Assembly (NCBI GenBank): GCA_007134165.1
Contig: SLLJ01000442.1
Coordinates: forward strand, 1-21,736
Reading direction: 5' to 3'
DNA: 21,736 nt
Source of the DNA: Nitriliruptoraceae bacterium
GTDB taxonomy: Bacteria > Actinomycetota > Nitriliruptoria > Nitriliruptorales > Nitriliruptoraceae
A model generated the notes under the pieces. It saw only the letters and a program-made list of their open reading frames with translations, was not told where the DNA came from and made no database searches. The translations under genes were made by a program, and so were the position numbers. Positions 13,244 through 21,736 of the stretch are shown piece after piece. The first letter of the stretch is position 1; every line of letters begins with the position of its first letter.

Positions 13244-15484
13244 TCACAGCGCGCGCACCTCGACCGCCAACCCGTTGAGGACGGCGGTTCCCGAGATCGG
13301 GTCGATGGCCTCGCGCGGTGTGAGGCGGTTGCTGTTGACCCCGGGGTTGGCGGTAGCGACGCGTTGTTGCACGCCCTCGAGGTCGTGGCCGAACCCGTGG
13401 GGCAGGCTCACCACCCCGGGGCGCAGCGCCTCGGTGATCGCGACCGGCACCTGGACCTCGCCGGCCGGGGAGCTGACCTCGGCCACCGCACCGTCGTCCA
13501 GGCCGCGGACCGCGGCGTCGTCCGGGTGCATCTCGAGGGTGCACAGTTGCTGGCCCTTGGCCAGCCCTGGGACGTTGTGCGACCACGAATTGTTGGTGCG
13601 CAGGTGGCGCCGGCCGATCAGCAGCAGGTGGTCGGTGTCCGCCGCATTGGTCTTGGCAGCGGCCTCCAAGGCGGCCGTGAGACGGGGCAGGTCGGCGGTG
13701 AGTGGCTCCGGGGCGAGTTCGATCCGTCCCGAACTGGTCGTCAGCACCTCGGGCACCCGCGGAGTAAGCGGGCCGAGGTCGATGCCGTGGGGTGCGGCCA
13801 GCAGCGCATCCAGGCTCAGTCCATCGGGGTGGGTGCCGAAGCCGTCACCGTACGGCCCGGCGCGCAGCAGGAGGTCGAGCAGGCGCTCGGGGCCGCGTCG
13901 AGGGTCGAGCGTGGCGAGCAGTGCGTCGGTGTCGCGGGTCGCCAGCCGGGCGTCGGGATCGGCGACGACGGCCTCGACGGCCTGCCGCGCGACGAAGGCG
14001 TCGGCCAGGTCGGGGTCGACCGGCGGGTCCTGGCCCAGCGCGATGGCGGCCAGGGTGAGCAGGATCTCCCACTCGTCGGGCTGGTCCGGTCCGAGCGGCA
14101 GGGCAGCAGGGGAGTAGTTCGCGACGTTGCGGACGGCCAGTGCGCTGAAGACCAGGTCGTAATGGGAGCGCTGCAGGATGCCCGGGGGTGGCAGGACCAC
14201 GTCGGCGTGCCGAGAGGTCGCGGTCAGGTAGGGGTCGACCGACACGACCAGGTCCAGTGAGGCGATCGCAGCGTCCAGCCGGGTGGCGTCAGGGGTCGAG
14301 ATCACCGGGTTGCCCGCTACGGTGATCAGGGCACGGACCTGGCCGGGTCCCGGGGTCTCGATCTCGTCGGCGAGCGTCGCCACCGGCAGCTCGCCGATGG
14401 CCTCGGGCAGCCCGCGCACGCGGCTGTGGCGGCGGCCGTGCCGGAACGGGCGGCGCCGAGGGCCGCGGTGGTGGGCCGGTTTGGGGAACATCGCCCCGCC
14501 GGGCCGGTCGAGGCTGCCGATCAGCACGTTGACCACGTCCACCAGCCAGGAGGTGGTGGTGCCGAAGGCGGCCGCGGTGGTCCCCAGCCGGCCGTAGACC
14601 ACCGAGCGTTCGGTGGCGGCGAGCTCGCGCGCCAGGCTGCGGATCGCCGCCGCCGGCAGGCCGCACGCGTCCGCGACCCGCTCGGGGGCGAAGGGGGCGG
14701 CCAGTGCGGCCACCTGTTCGAGGCCTTCCACGTGCCCGCGCAGGTGGTCGCCGACGTCGACGAGATCCTCCGCCACCAGGGTGGCCACGACCGCCATCAG
14801 CAGCAGGGCATCGGCCCCGGGGCGGATCGCGAGGTGGACGTCGGCGCGTTCGGCGGTGCGGGTGCGTTTGGGGTCGACGACCACCAGCCGGCCGCCCCGG
14901 CGCTGCAGTGCCGTGAGACGGCCGGGCAGGTCGGGGGCGGTCAGCAGTGAGCCGTTGGACACCCGGGGGTTGGCACCGAGCACCACCAGCAGTTCGGTGC
15001 GGTCGAGGTCCGGCACCGGGATCGCCAGCGGGTCGCCGAACAGGTAGCCGCAGCTCACGTGCTTGGGGAGCTGGTCGACACTCGAGGCGGAGTACACGTT
15101 GGTGGTGCGCAACGCCTTGACCAGCGGCCGGACGTAGAGTTGCCCGGCCAGATTGTGCACGTTGGGGTTGCCGAGGTAGATCGCGACCGCATCGGACCCG
15201 TGCTCCGCGGTGATGGCGCGCAGGCGGGTGGCGACCTCGGCGTAGGCCTCGTCGAAGCCGGCGGGCTCCAGCCGGCCTCCGCGGCGCACCCGCGGGGTGG
15301 TCAGCCGGTCGGGATCGGCCTCCAACTGGCCGATCGTGGCGCCCTTCGGGCACAGGTAGCCCCGGCTGAACACGTCATTTGCGTCGCCTCGGACCGCCGC
15401 CACCCGGTCGTGGTCGTCGAGGTCGATGGCCAACCCGCAGGTGGCCTCGCACAGTGGGCAGGTGCGGATGACGGTGCGTGCCAC
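13244..15484 (-). CDS. Molybdopterin (bis-MGD) oxidoreductase, formate-dehydrogenase/BisC-like
   Basis: This 746-residue enzyme belongs to the DMSO reductase family. An N-terminal [4Fe-4S] site is formed by C9, C12, C16 and C45 (CPLCEATC...YLCPKG), with the conserved K47. The pterin-binding pattern follows: VVLGANPRVSN (167-177), LVVVDPKRTRTA, and a C-terminal dinucleotide-binding domain with RHLRTNNSW and LTPREAIDPISG. At the usual metal-ligand position (Cys or Sec in formate dehydrogenases) the segment reads SSVDQLPKHVSCG; V143 falls where the ligand normally stands, with C145 two residues later. The substrate is therefore unclear and formate should not be assumed. No Tat signal is visible, so it is probably cytoplasmic, and no electron-transfer subunit lies next to it. 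GTG 15484 has GGGAG six bases upstream; TACGGT (15511-15516, minus) may be its -10. Confidence 0.88.
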   Translation of the reverse strand: MARTVIRTCPLCEATCGLAIDLDDHDRVAAVRGDANDVFSRGYLCPKGATIGQLEADPDRLTTPRVRRGGRLEPAGFDEAYAEVATRLRAITAEHGSDAVAIYLGNPNVHNLAGQLYVRPLVKALRTTNVYSASSVDQLPKHVSCGYLFGDPLAIPVPDLDRTELLVVLGANPRVSNGSLLTAPDLPGRLTALQRRGGRLVVVDPKRTRTAERADVHLAIRPGADALLLMAVVATLVAEDLVDVGDHLRGHVEGLEQVAALAAPFAPERVADACGLPAAAIRSLARELAATERSVVYGRLGTTAAAFGTTTSWLVDVVNVLIGSLDRPGGAMFPKPAHHRGPRRRPFRHGRRHSRVRGLPEAIGELPVATLADEIETPGPGQVRALITVAGNPVISTPDATRLDAAIASLDLVVSVDPYLTATSRHADVVLPPPGILQRSHYDLVFSALAVRNVANYSPAALPLGPDQPDEWEILLTLAAIALGQDPPVDPDLADAFVARQAVEAVVADPDARLATRDTDALLATLDPRRGPERLLDLLLRAGPYGDGFGTHPDGLSLDALLAAPHGIDLGPLTPRVPEVLTTSSGRIELAPEPLTADLPRLTAALEAAAKTNAADTDHLLLIGRRHLRTNNSWSHNVPGLAKGQQLCTLEMHPDDAAVRGLDDGAVAEVSSPAGEVQVPVAITEALRPGVVSLPHGFGHDLEGVQQRVATANPGVNSNRLTPREAIDPISGTAVLNGLAVEVRAL

Positions 15485-15548
15485 GGCGAGCTCCCGGTCG
15501 CGTGGTTGTCACCGTAGTCGGACCGGCCGCGCTGGGCAGCCGGCGCCT

Positions 15549-16583
15549 TCAGGCGGCCGACGAAGCCGGCGGGGCGGTGACGCGGGCCTCCGCCGCCGTG
15601 CGGGTCGGTGAGGTGCCCGTCGACAGCCGCATGACCGTCAGCGCGGCCCCGGTACGAGCCACCGCGCGGCGGTTGCGCACGGCAGGACGCGCCAGCTCCA
15701 GTGCCCGCTGCTGTACCGGGGTGAGCGAGCCGATCGCCCCGGCGAGCAGGATCCGGTAGCCGCCGCGCGCCGAGCGGGGGATCGGTGGCGTGGCCAGGAA
15801 GTGCAGCGCGTCGCGTCCCTGGTGGTTGATGCCGAGCTCACGGTCGTAGCTGGTGAGCACGGCGTCGAGTTCGGCGGCGGTGCGTGGCAGCGTGCCGTCG
15901 TCGAGCATCGGCAGCGGGATGCGGTGGGACCGCAGCTCCTGCTGGGCGGTGTCGTCGGCGAGCAACTCGTCGAGGTCGACCCGCGGGTCGAGCAGGGCCG
16001 CGATCCGCGACTGTTCGAGCACGAAGCGGTCCGCGTCGGCGCCGAGGACCGGGTGCGGCGCCCACAACCGGTCGGCGGCGAGGAACGAGGAGGTCAGCGC
16101 GACCGCCACCCAGGTCAGCAGCCGGGGATCGTCGGCCCGGTAGGCACGTCCGTCCGGGGCGGTGCCGACCACCCGGGGGTGCACCGCGCGCACGCGCCGA
16201 GAGATCATCAGGGCCTCGCGGGTCGAACCGAAGGTGGTGACCGTCACGTAGGCCGAGGTGCGCTGCAGTCGCCCCAGCGGGTCGTCGCGGAACGCGGAGT
16301 GGTCGGCGACCCCCGCCATGGCCAGCGGGTGTGAGACCTGCACGAGTAGCCCACGCAGACCCCCGGCGATCGCCGCCGGCTCGCCGATGACCCGCCAGGA
16401 TGGCGAGCCCGCGCCGGTCAAGCCGGGATCGCCGGGCTCGGCCGTGGCCTCGATCGGCGGAGGACCGAACATCCGCGTCAGCGTGCGGCGCACGGCGGCA
16501 CGCAGGACCGGGACGCCACTCGGCATGAGCCGGGCCAGCGTCGCGCGGGTCGGATGGTCGGCAGGTGCGGGTGGGGCACTCAC
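15549..16583 (-). CDS. DUF2236 (oxygenase MpaB-like) family protein
   Basis: This 344-residue protein matches DUF2236, the family including fungal MpaB and latex-clearing rubber oxygenase relatives, many of which bind heme b and act as oxygenases. Characteristic blocks are LVQVSHPLAMAGVADHS (about 81-97), DPLGRLQRTSAYV, TTFGSTREAL, VRAVHPRVVGT and YRADDPRLLTWVAVALTSSFL, with a helical body and a C-terminal region GYRILLAGAIGSLTPVQQ. The histidine of SHPLA and that of VHPRVVGT are candidate heme ligands by family analogy. No signal peptide is seen. GTG 16583 is chosen because AGGAG lies nine bases upstream; the frame stays open further but without family resemblance. It follows the unknown gene by 67 bases and precedes the molybdoenzyme by 64 bases, so the three might share a transcript. 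The reaction is unknown. Confidence 0.85.
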   Translation of the reverse strand: MSAPPAPADHPTRATLARLMPSGVPVLRAAVRRTLTRMFGPPPIEATAEPGDPGLTGAGSPSWRVIGEPAAIAGGLRGLLVQVSHPLAMAGVADHSAFRDDPLGRLQRTSAYVTVTTFGSTREALMISRRVRAVHPRVVGTAPDGRAYRADDPRLLTWVAVALTSSFLAADRLWAPHPVLGADADRFVLEQSRIAALLDPRVDLDELLADDTAQQELRSHRIPLPMLDDGTLPRTAAELDAVLTSYDRELGINHQGRDALHFLATPPIPRSARGGYRILLAGAIGSLTPVQQRALELARPAVRNRRAVARTGAALTVMRLSTGTSPTRTAAEARVTAPPASSAA

Positions 16584-16650
16584 CTCGACGGACTCCTGAG
16601 ACCGGGACGTGGGGGCTTCGACGCCGGGGAAGGTCGCGGGCGGGTGCGCC

Positions 16651-17151
16651 TCAGTCGCCGTAGCCACTGAGGACGTCGTCGATCCCGCCGAGCGCGAGCT
16701 GCTCGGCCTCGCCGGGCTCGTCGCCGCCCCGGCCACGCCGTGGTGGCGGGGCGTCCAGTGGCTCACCCGTCAGAGCGGTCCACCACCAGCGCAGGCCTCG
16801 GGGGGCGTTGCGGGCGCCGAGCGTGGCGAAGGGACGGTCGGTGCGTCCGAGGAACACCACCTCGGCGACCACCGCGTCGACCACGGTGCGCACCGCGTCG
16901 TCGTGCGGATAGTCGGCGCGCAGCATGGGCACGACTTCGCCCCGGGTCTCGGTGGGTCGGTAGCGGGCGCCGGCCGGGGTCGGGTCGTCCGCCAGGCGCT
17001 TGCGGGCCTCGCGCCAGAGCAGGCGCTGGCGGGCGAACCAGTCCCAGGCGTAGGCGGGAGGGGATGGCGTCACGAGCAGTTCGAGCTCCCCGGACGGTAG
17101 GTCACCAGCGTAGGGGACTGCCGACGGGCGGGCGCTAGGGTGCCGCGCCAT
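16651..17151 (-). CDS. Hypothetical protein (166 aa)
   Basis: I do not recognise this family. The protein is soluble and Trp/Arg-rich: an N-terminal stretch with LPSGELELLVTPSPPAY, a helix AWDWFARQRLLWREARKRLA, then ETRGEVVPMLRADYPHDDAV, a valine-rich helix TVVDAVVAEVVFLG, and LRWWWTALTGEPL. The last 35 residues are Pro/Gly/Arg/Glu-rich and probably disordered. ATG 17151 is the only ATG near the natural start; no good ribosome site precedes it, so the message may be leaderless. Its 5' end lies 46 bases from the oppositely directed lipase gene. It is followed by the DUF2236 gene on the same strand. The coding call rests on codon bias and on the gene's fit between neighbours. Confidence 0.7.
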   Translation of the reverse strand: MARHPSARPSAVPYAGDLPSGELELLVTPSPPAYAWDWFARQRLLWREARKRLADDPTPAGARYRPTETRGEVVPMLRADYPHDDAVRTVVDAVVAEVVFLGRTDRPFATLGARNAPRGLRWWWTALTGEPLDAPPPRRGRGGDEPGEAEQLALGGIDDVLSGYGD

Positions 17152-17197
17152 GAGCGCATGACGGCCGGCTTCGAGCAGCCGGGAAAGGGACGGGTCG

Positions 17198-19144
17198 ATG
17201 ACGGTGGCTCAGCGATGGGATGCGGGACCTTGCCGGTCGGCGGCGGTGGCCGTGCGGCTCGCCGTGCTGTTCGCCGGACTGCTTGCCGGACTGCTTGCCG
17301 GACTGCTCGCGCTGCCGGGCGTCGCTCTCGCTGATCCTGCGGCGCCGGACGACAACCCACCGTTCGATCCGGTGGTGTTCGTGCACGGGGCGCTGGGCTC
17401 GGCCAGCCAGTTCGAGTCCCATGCGATGCGCTTCACGTCCAACGGCGTGCCCCAGGAGCGGCTGTTCGCCTTCGAGTACGACACCACCCGGTCCTCCGAG
17501 GAGGCGCTGGCCGAGGACGTCGCCCGGCTCGACGGGTTCGTCGACGAGGTACTCGCGACCACCGGCGCCGACACCATCAGCCTCATCGGCCACTCGCGGG
17601 GCACCGGTGTCGCCCACGCCTACCTCGGCGGCGACCCCGACCGCGCCGCCAAGGTCGCGCGCTACGTCAACCTCGACGGCCGCTCCGCCGAGCAGCCACC
17701 CGGCGGGGTGCCCACCCTGGCGGTGTGGGCCGCACCGCGCCAGGACCCCGACGCCCTCGACGAGCGGGAGATCGTCGGGGCTCGCAACGTGCGGCTGGCC
17801 ACGCAGAGCCACACCCAGGTCGCGACCTCGGCCGAGACCTTCCGTGAGATCTTCGAGCACGTGACCGGCCGGGAACCCGACACCGTCGAGGTGCTGCCCG
17901 CCGCGCAGGTCAGCGTCGCCGGGCGGGCGGTGATCCTCGGGGAGAACCGCGGGCCGACCGACGTCGGTCTCGAGCTGTGGGAGGTAGAGACCGGTACCGG
18001 CCAGCGTGTCGGCGATGAGCCGGTCATCGCCGTCGATCTGCCCGATGACGGGTCGTTCGGTCCGTTCGACGTCGAGCCCGGTGTGCGCTACGAGTTCGCG
18101 GTGCTGCAGTCCGAGGTGGTCCATCACCACTACCTCGAACCCTTCGAGCGCAGCAACCACTTCGTGCGCCTGCTGGTCTCCGAACCCGGCTCGCTGCTGG
18201 AGTTGGTGCTGCCCTCCGACCCGGGGGCGGCGGCGCTGACCATCCAGCGCAACCGTGAGTGGTGGGGGGATCAGGCCGGTTCCAACGACTCGTTGACGGT
18301 GGCCGGCACCGAGCTGATCTCCCCGGCGCTGTTCCCCCGCGCCGACTGGTTGATCGGCACGTTCGTCTACGACGACGGCGCGGACCGCACCTCGAACCTC
18401 GACGAGCCGATCGGGATCTTCTCCCTGTTCCCGTTCATCACCGGCATCGACCGGTACCTCCCGGCGACCGAGGACGGCAGCGGCACCATCGAGGTGCGCG
18501 CCGTTCCGCGCCAGGCCGACGGGCGCGTGATCGACCTGAGCGTGCCCGACCGGCCCTCCGCGGGCCACCGCACCTCCCTGCAGTTCAAGGACTACCTCGA
18601 GGTGCTGGACCCCGAGACCCCCGCGCCGTTCACCGACGTGTCCTCCGACTCGGTGCACGCCGAGGCGATCCGCACCCTGCAGCTGGCCGGAATCGTGCGC
18701 GGCGTCGACGAGCAGACCTTCCGTCCCGGCGCGTCGATCCGCCGCGACCAGGCCGCCTCGATGCTGGCCCGGGCGCTCGAGCTCGACCCGGTGGATCACG
18801 GACCGTTCGACGATCTGGCCGGCAACGTGCACGCCGGGGCCGTCAACGCCCTGGCCGCGGCCGGGCTGGCCGAGGGCAGCGAGGGCAGCTTCCGGCCCGC
18901 CGAGCCGATCACCCGGGCCCAGGTGGCCTCACTGCTCGGTCGCGGGCTCGGGCTCGACCCGGTCGACGACGGACCGTTCAGCGACGTGCCACCGCAGTTC
19001 GTGCATGCGCCGATGATCAATGCGCTCGCGGCCATCGACGTGGTACGGGGTATCGATGCCACGACGTTCGCGCCGGGGCGCGACGTTCAGCGCGACCAGT
19101 TCGCCTCGATGCTGGCCCGCGCGCTCGACCACGCCGCCGGGTGA
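17198..19144 (+). CDS. Secreted AFL-like lipase/esterase with three SLH domains
   Basis: This 648-residue protein should be exported and held at the cell surface. A signal peptide (about residues 18-45) ends at VALA-D. Residues 57-230 form an alpha/beta hydrolase: VVFVHGALGSASQFES with the oxyanion HG, FEYDT, the elbow GHSRG with S133, D160 (VNLDG) and H205 (QSHTQV). Residues 230-470 form a beta-rich domain. Both parts resemble, from memory, the lipase AF1763 of Archaeoglobus fulgidus, whose C-terminal beta-barrel binds lipid. Residues 478-530, 537-588 and 594-645 are three S-layer-homology domains (FTDV..., FRPGASIRRDQAASMLARAL and similar), which anchor proteins to pyruvylated wall polymers. 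ATG 17198 has AAGGGA seven bases upstream. It ends four bases from the converging isocitrate dehydrogenase gene. Confidence 0.9.
   Translation: MTVAQRWDAGPCRSAAVAVRLAVLFAGLLAGLLAGLLALPGVALADPAAPDDNPPFDPVVFVHGALGSASQFESHAMRFTSNGVPQERLFAFEYDTTRSSEEALAEDVARLDGFVDEVLATTGADTISLIGHSRGTGVAHAYLGGDPDRAAKVARYVNLDGRSAEQPPGGVPTLAVWAAPRQDPDALDEREIVGARNVRLATQSHTQVATSAETFREIFEHVTGREPDTVEVLPAAQVSVAGRAVILGENRGPTDVGLELWEVETGTGQRVGDEPVIAVDLPDDGSFGPFDVEPGVRYEFAVLQSEVVHHHYLEPFERSNHFVRLLVSEPGSLLELVLPSDPGAAALTIQRNREWWGDQAGSNDSLTVAGTELISPALFPRADWLIGTFVYDDGADRTSNLDEPIGIFSLFPFITGIDRYLPATEDGSGTIEVRAVPRQADGRVIDLSVPDRPSAGHRTSLQFKDYLEVLDPETPAPFTDVSSDSVHAEAIRTLQLAGIVRGVDEQTFRPGASIRRDQAASMLARALELDPVDHGPFDDLAGNVHAGAVNALAAAGLAEGSEGSFRPAEPITRAQVASLLGRGLGLDPVDDGPFSDVPPQFVHAPMINALAAIDVVRGIDATTFAPGRDVQRDQFASMLARALDHAAG
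17273..17308 (+). repeat. Three 12-bp tandem repeats in the lipase signal peptide
   Basis: GCCGGACTGCTT occurs three times in a row (the last with a final C), encoding the repeated AGLL core of the signal peptide's hydrophobic region. The unit is a whole number of codons, so copy-number changes would lengthen or shorten the hydrophobic core by four residues without shifting the frame. Confidence 0.85.
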
Positions 19145-19148
19145 CGGG

Positions 19149-21377
<2,229 letters not shown>

Positions 21378-21473
21378 GGAGCGCTGGTCCCTTGTCGCGA
21401 TCGTCGGGTCGGTGCCGGGCGCCCCGACAAGCTACTCGCTCGGCACGGCCCGGGTCCGGGTTCCGTGCCCGGT

Positions 21474-21502
21474 TTGCACTTCTGGTAAGGCTAACCTAAG
21501 TT
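21474..21502 (+). promoter_or_regulatory. Promoter of the right-end lipoprotein gene
   Basis: TTGCAC (21474-21479) and TAAGTT (21497-21502) make a -35/-10 pair with an ideal 17-base spacer, about 87 bases ahead of GTG 21589. The iron box at 21481-21499 fills the spacer and overlaps the -10, as expected for repression. Confidence 0.55.
21481..21499 (+). promoter_or_regulatory. IdeR/DtxR-type iron box
   Basis: TCTGGTAAGGCTAACCTAA matches 16 of 19 positions of the IdeR/DtxR consensus TTAGGTTAGGCTAACCTAA, with the right half perfect. IdeR with Fe(II) represses iron-uptake genes by binding such boxes over promoters. Its place inside the promoter ahead of the lipoprotein gene suggests that gene is switched on in iron shortage. 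Confidence 0.85.
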
Positions 21503-21588
21503 CCTGGTGAAGCCGCCGGCGCTCCCGCCGATCCCTGCGGCTGTGCGGTCCAGACCCTGGTCCGCGACCCCGATCGAGGAGATCCTTC

Positions 21589-21736
21589 GTGAACCACCTG
21601 CCTGCCACCCGCGGCTGGCTGATCACTGCGACCGCGGTCGCAGCGTTGGTGCTCGCTGCCTGCGGCGCCGGCGACGAGGCCGCCGACGAGCCGATCGACG
21701 ACGCCACCGAGGACACCGACCCCGCGGAAGACGACG
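21589..21736 (+). CDS. N-terminus of iron-regulated lipoprotein, probably siderophore-binding (3' truncated)
   Basis: The frame starts at GTG 21589, with GAGGAG (21576-21581) seven bases upstream, and runs off the right edge after 49 codons. The visible part is a lipoprotein signal: VNHLPATRGW, a hydrophobic stretch (LITATAVAALVLAAC) and a lipobox LAAC with C25, followed by an acidic Asp/Glu/Thr-rich linker typical of actinobacterial substrate-binding lipoproteins. The family domain itself lies outside the window. The iron box just upstream makes the substrate-binding protein of a ferric-siderophore ABC transporter the best guess; other iron-controlled lipoproteins are possible. The lipoprotein call is confident, the substrate is inference from context. 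Confidence 0.8.
   Translation, partial: MNHLPATRGWLITATAVAALVLAACGAGDEAADEPIDDATEDTDPAEDD

Noticed and set aside
12177..14117. Long plus-strand frame opposite otsB and the molybdoenzyme
   Set aside because: The opposite strand has clear catalytic motifs throughout; this frame has no domain, no ribosome site and shadow-like composition.
17135..18832. Minus-strand frame of 565 codons opposite the lipase
   Set aside because: The plus strand has signal peptide, triad and SLH domains; the minus frame is a compositional shadow.
21442..21469. GGCACGG...CCGTGCC inverted repeat upstream of isocitrate dehydrogenase
   Set aside because: Seven pairs with a 14-base loop in GC-rich sequence, without a matching -10 or terminator context; chance is likely.

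Overview
The window is about 21.7 kb of very GC-rich (roughly 70%) DNA with dense genes, many GTG starts and clear purine-rich ribosome sites. Gene content points to the chromosome of an actinobacterium: monomeric isocitrate dehydrogenase, an OtsB/GH65 pair, DUF2510-PrsW, DUF2236 and an IdeR/DtxR-type iron box. A lipase carrying S-layer-homology (SLH) domains hints at a deep-branching lineage such as Nitriliruptoria or Acidimicrobiia. That placement is inference. I see no rRNA, tRNA, CRISPR array, insertion sequence, prophage or defence genes; both ends cut through a gene.

Layout. 1-2000: the end of an unidentified gene, a SRPBCC protein (+), a cysteine-free HesB/IscA-like protein (-) and a small unknown protein (+). 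1889-5441 (+): a DUF2510-PrsW membrane protease, a serine-hydrolase lipoprotein close behind it, then a zinc alcohol dehydrogenase ended by a 12-bp hairpin. 5503-7376: a DUF3293 protein (-) divergent from a membrane diguanylate cyclase (+). 7377-17151 (-): nine genes read leftward. In order of transcription they are an unknown protein, a DUF2236 protein, a molybdopterin oxidoreductase, OtsB, GH65, dodecin, an SMP-30/strictosidine-synthase-like protein and a monoacylglycerol-lipase-like hydrolase (eight named here; with the DUF3293 gene further left making nine minus-strand genes from 5503 on). 17198-19144 (+): a secreted lipase with three SLH domains. 19149-21377 (-): monomeric NADP isocitrate dehydrogenase. 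21589-end (+): the start of a lipoprotein behind a near-consensus IdeR/DtxR box.

How the genes relate. OtsB and GH65 form a short trehalose/alpha-glucoside operon. The SMP-30-like protein and the lipase are probably co-transcribed, and a strong 15-bp hairpin insulates them from dodecin. The right edge is probably the start of an iron-uptake locus. Most of the window is chromosomal housekeeping and metabolism. The most interesting items are the surface-anchored archaeal-type lipase, the iron box, the molybdoenzyme without a clear Cys/Sec metal ligand, and the well-formed regulatory hairpins.
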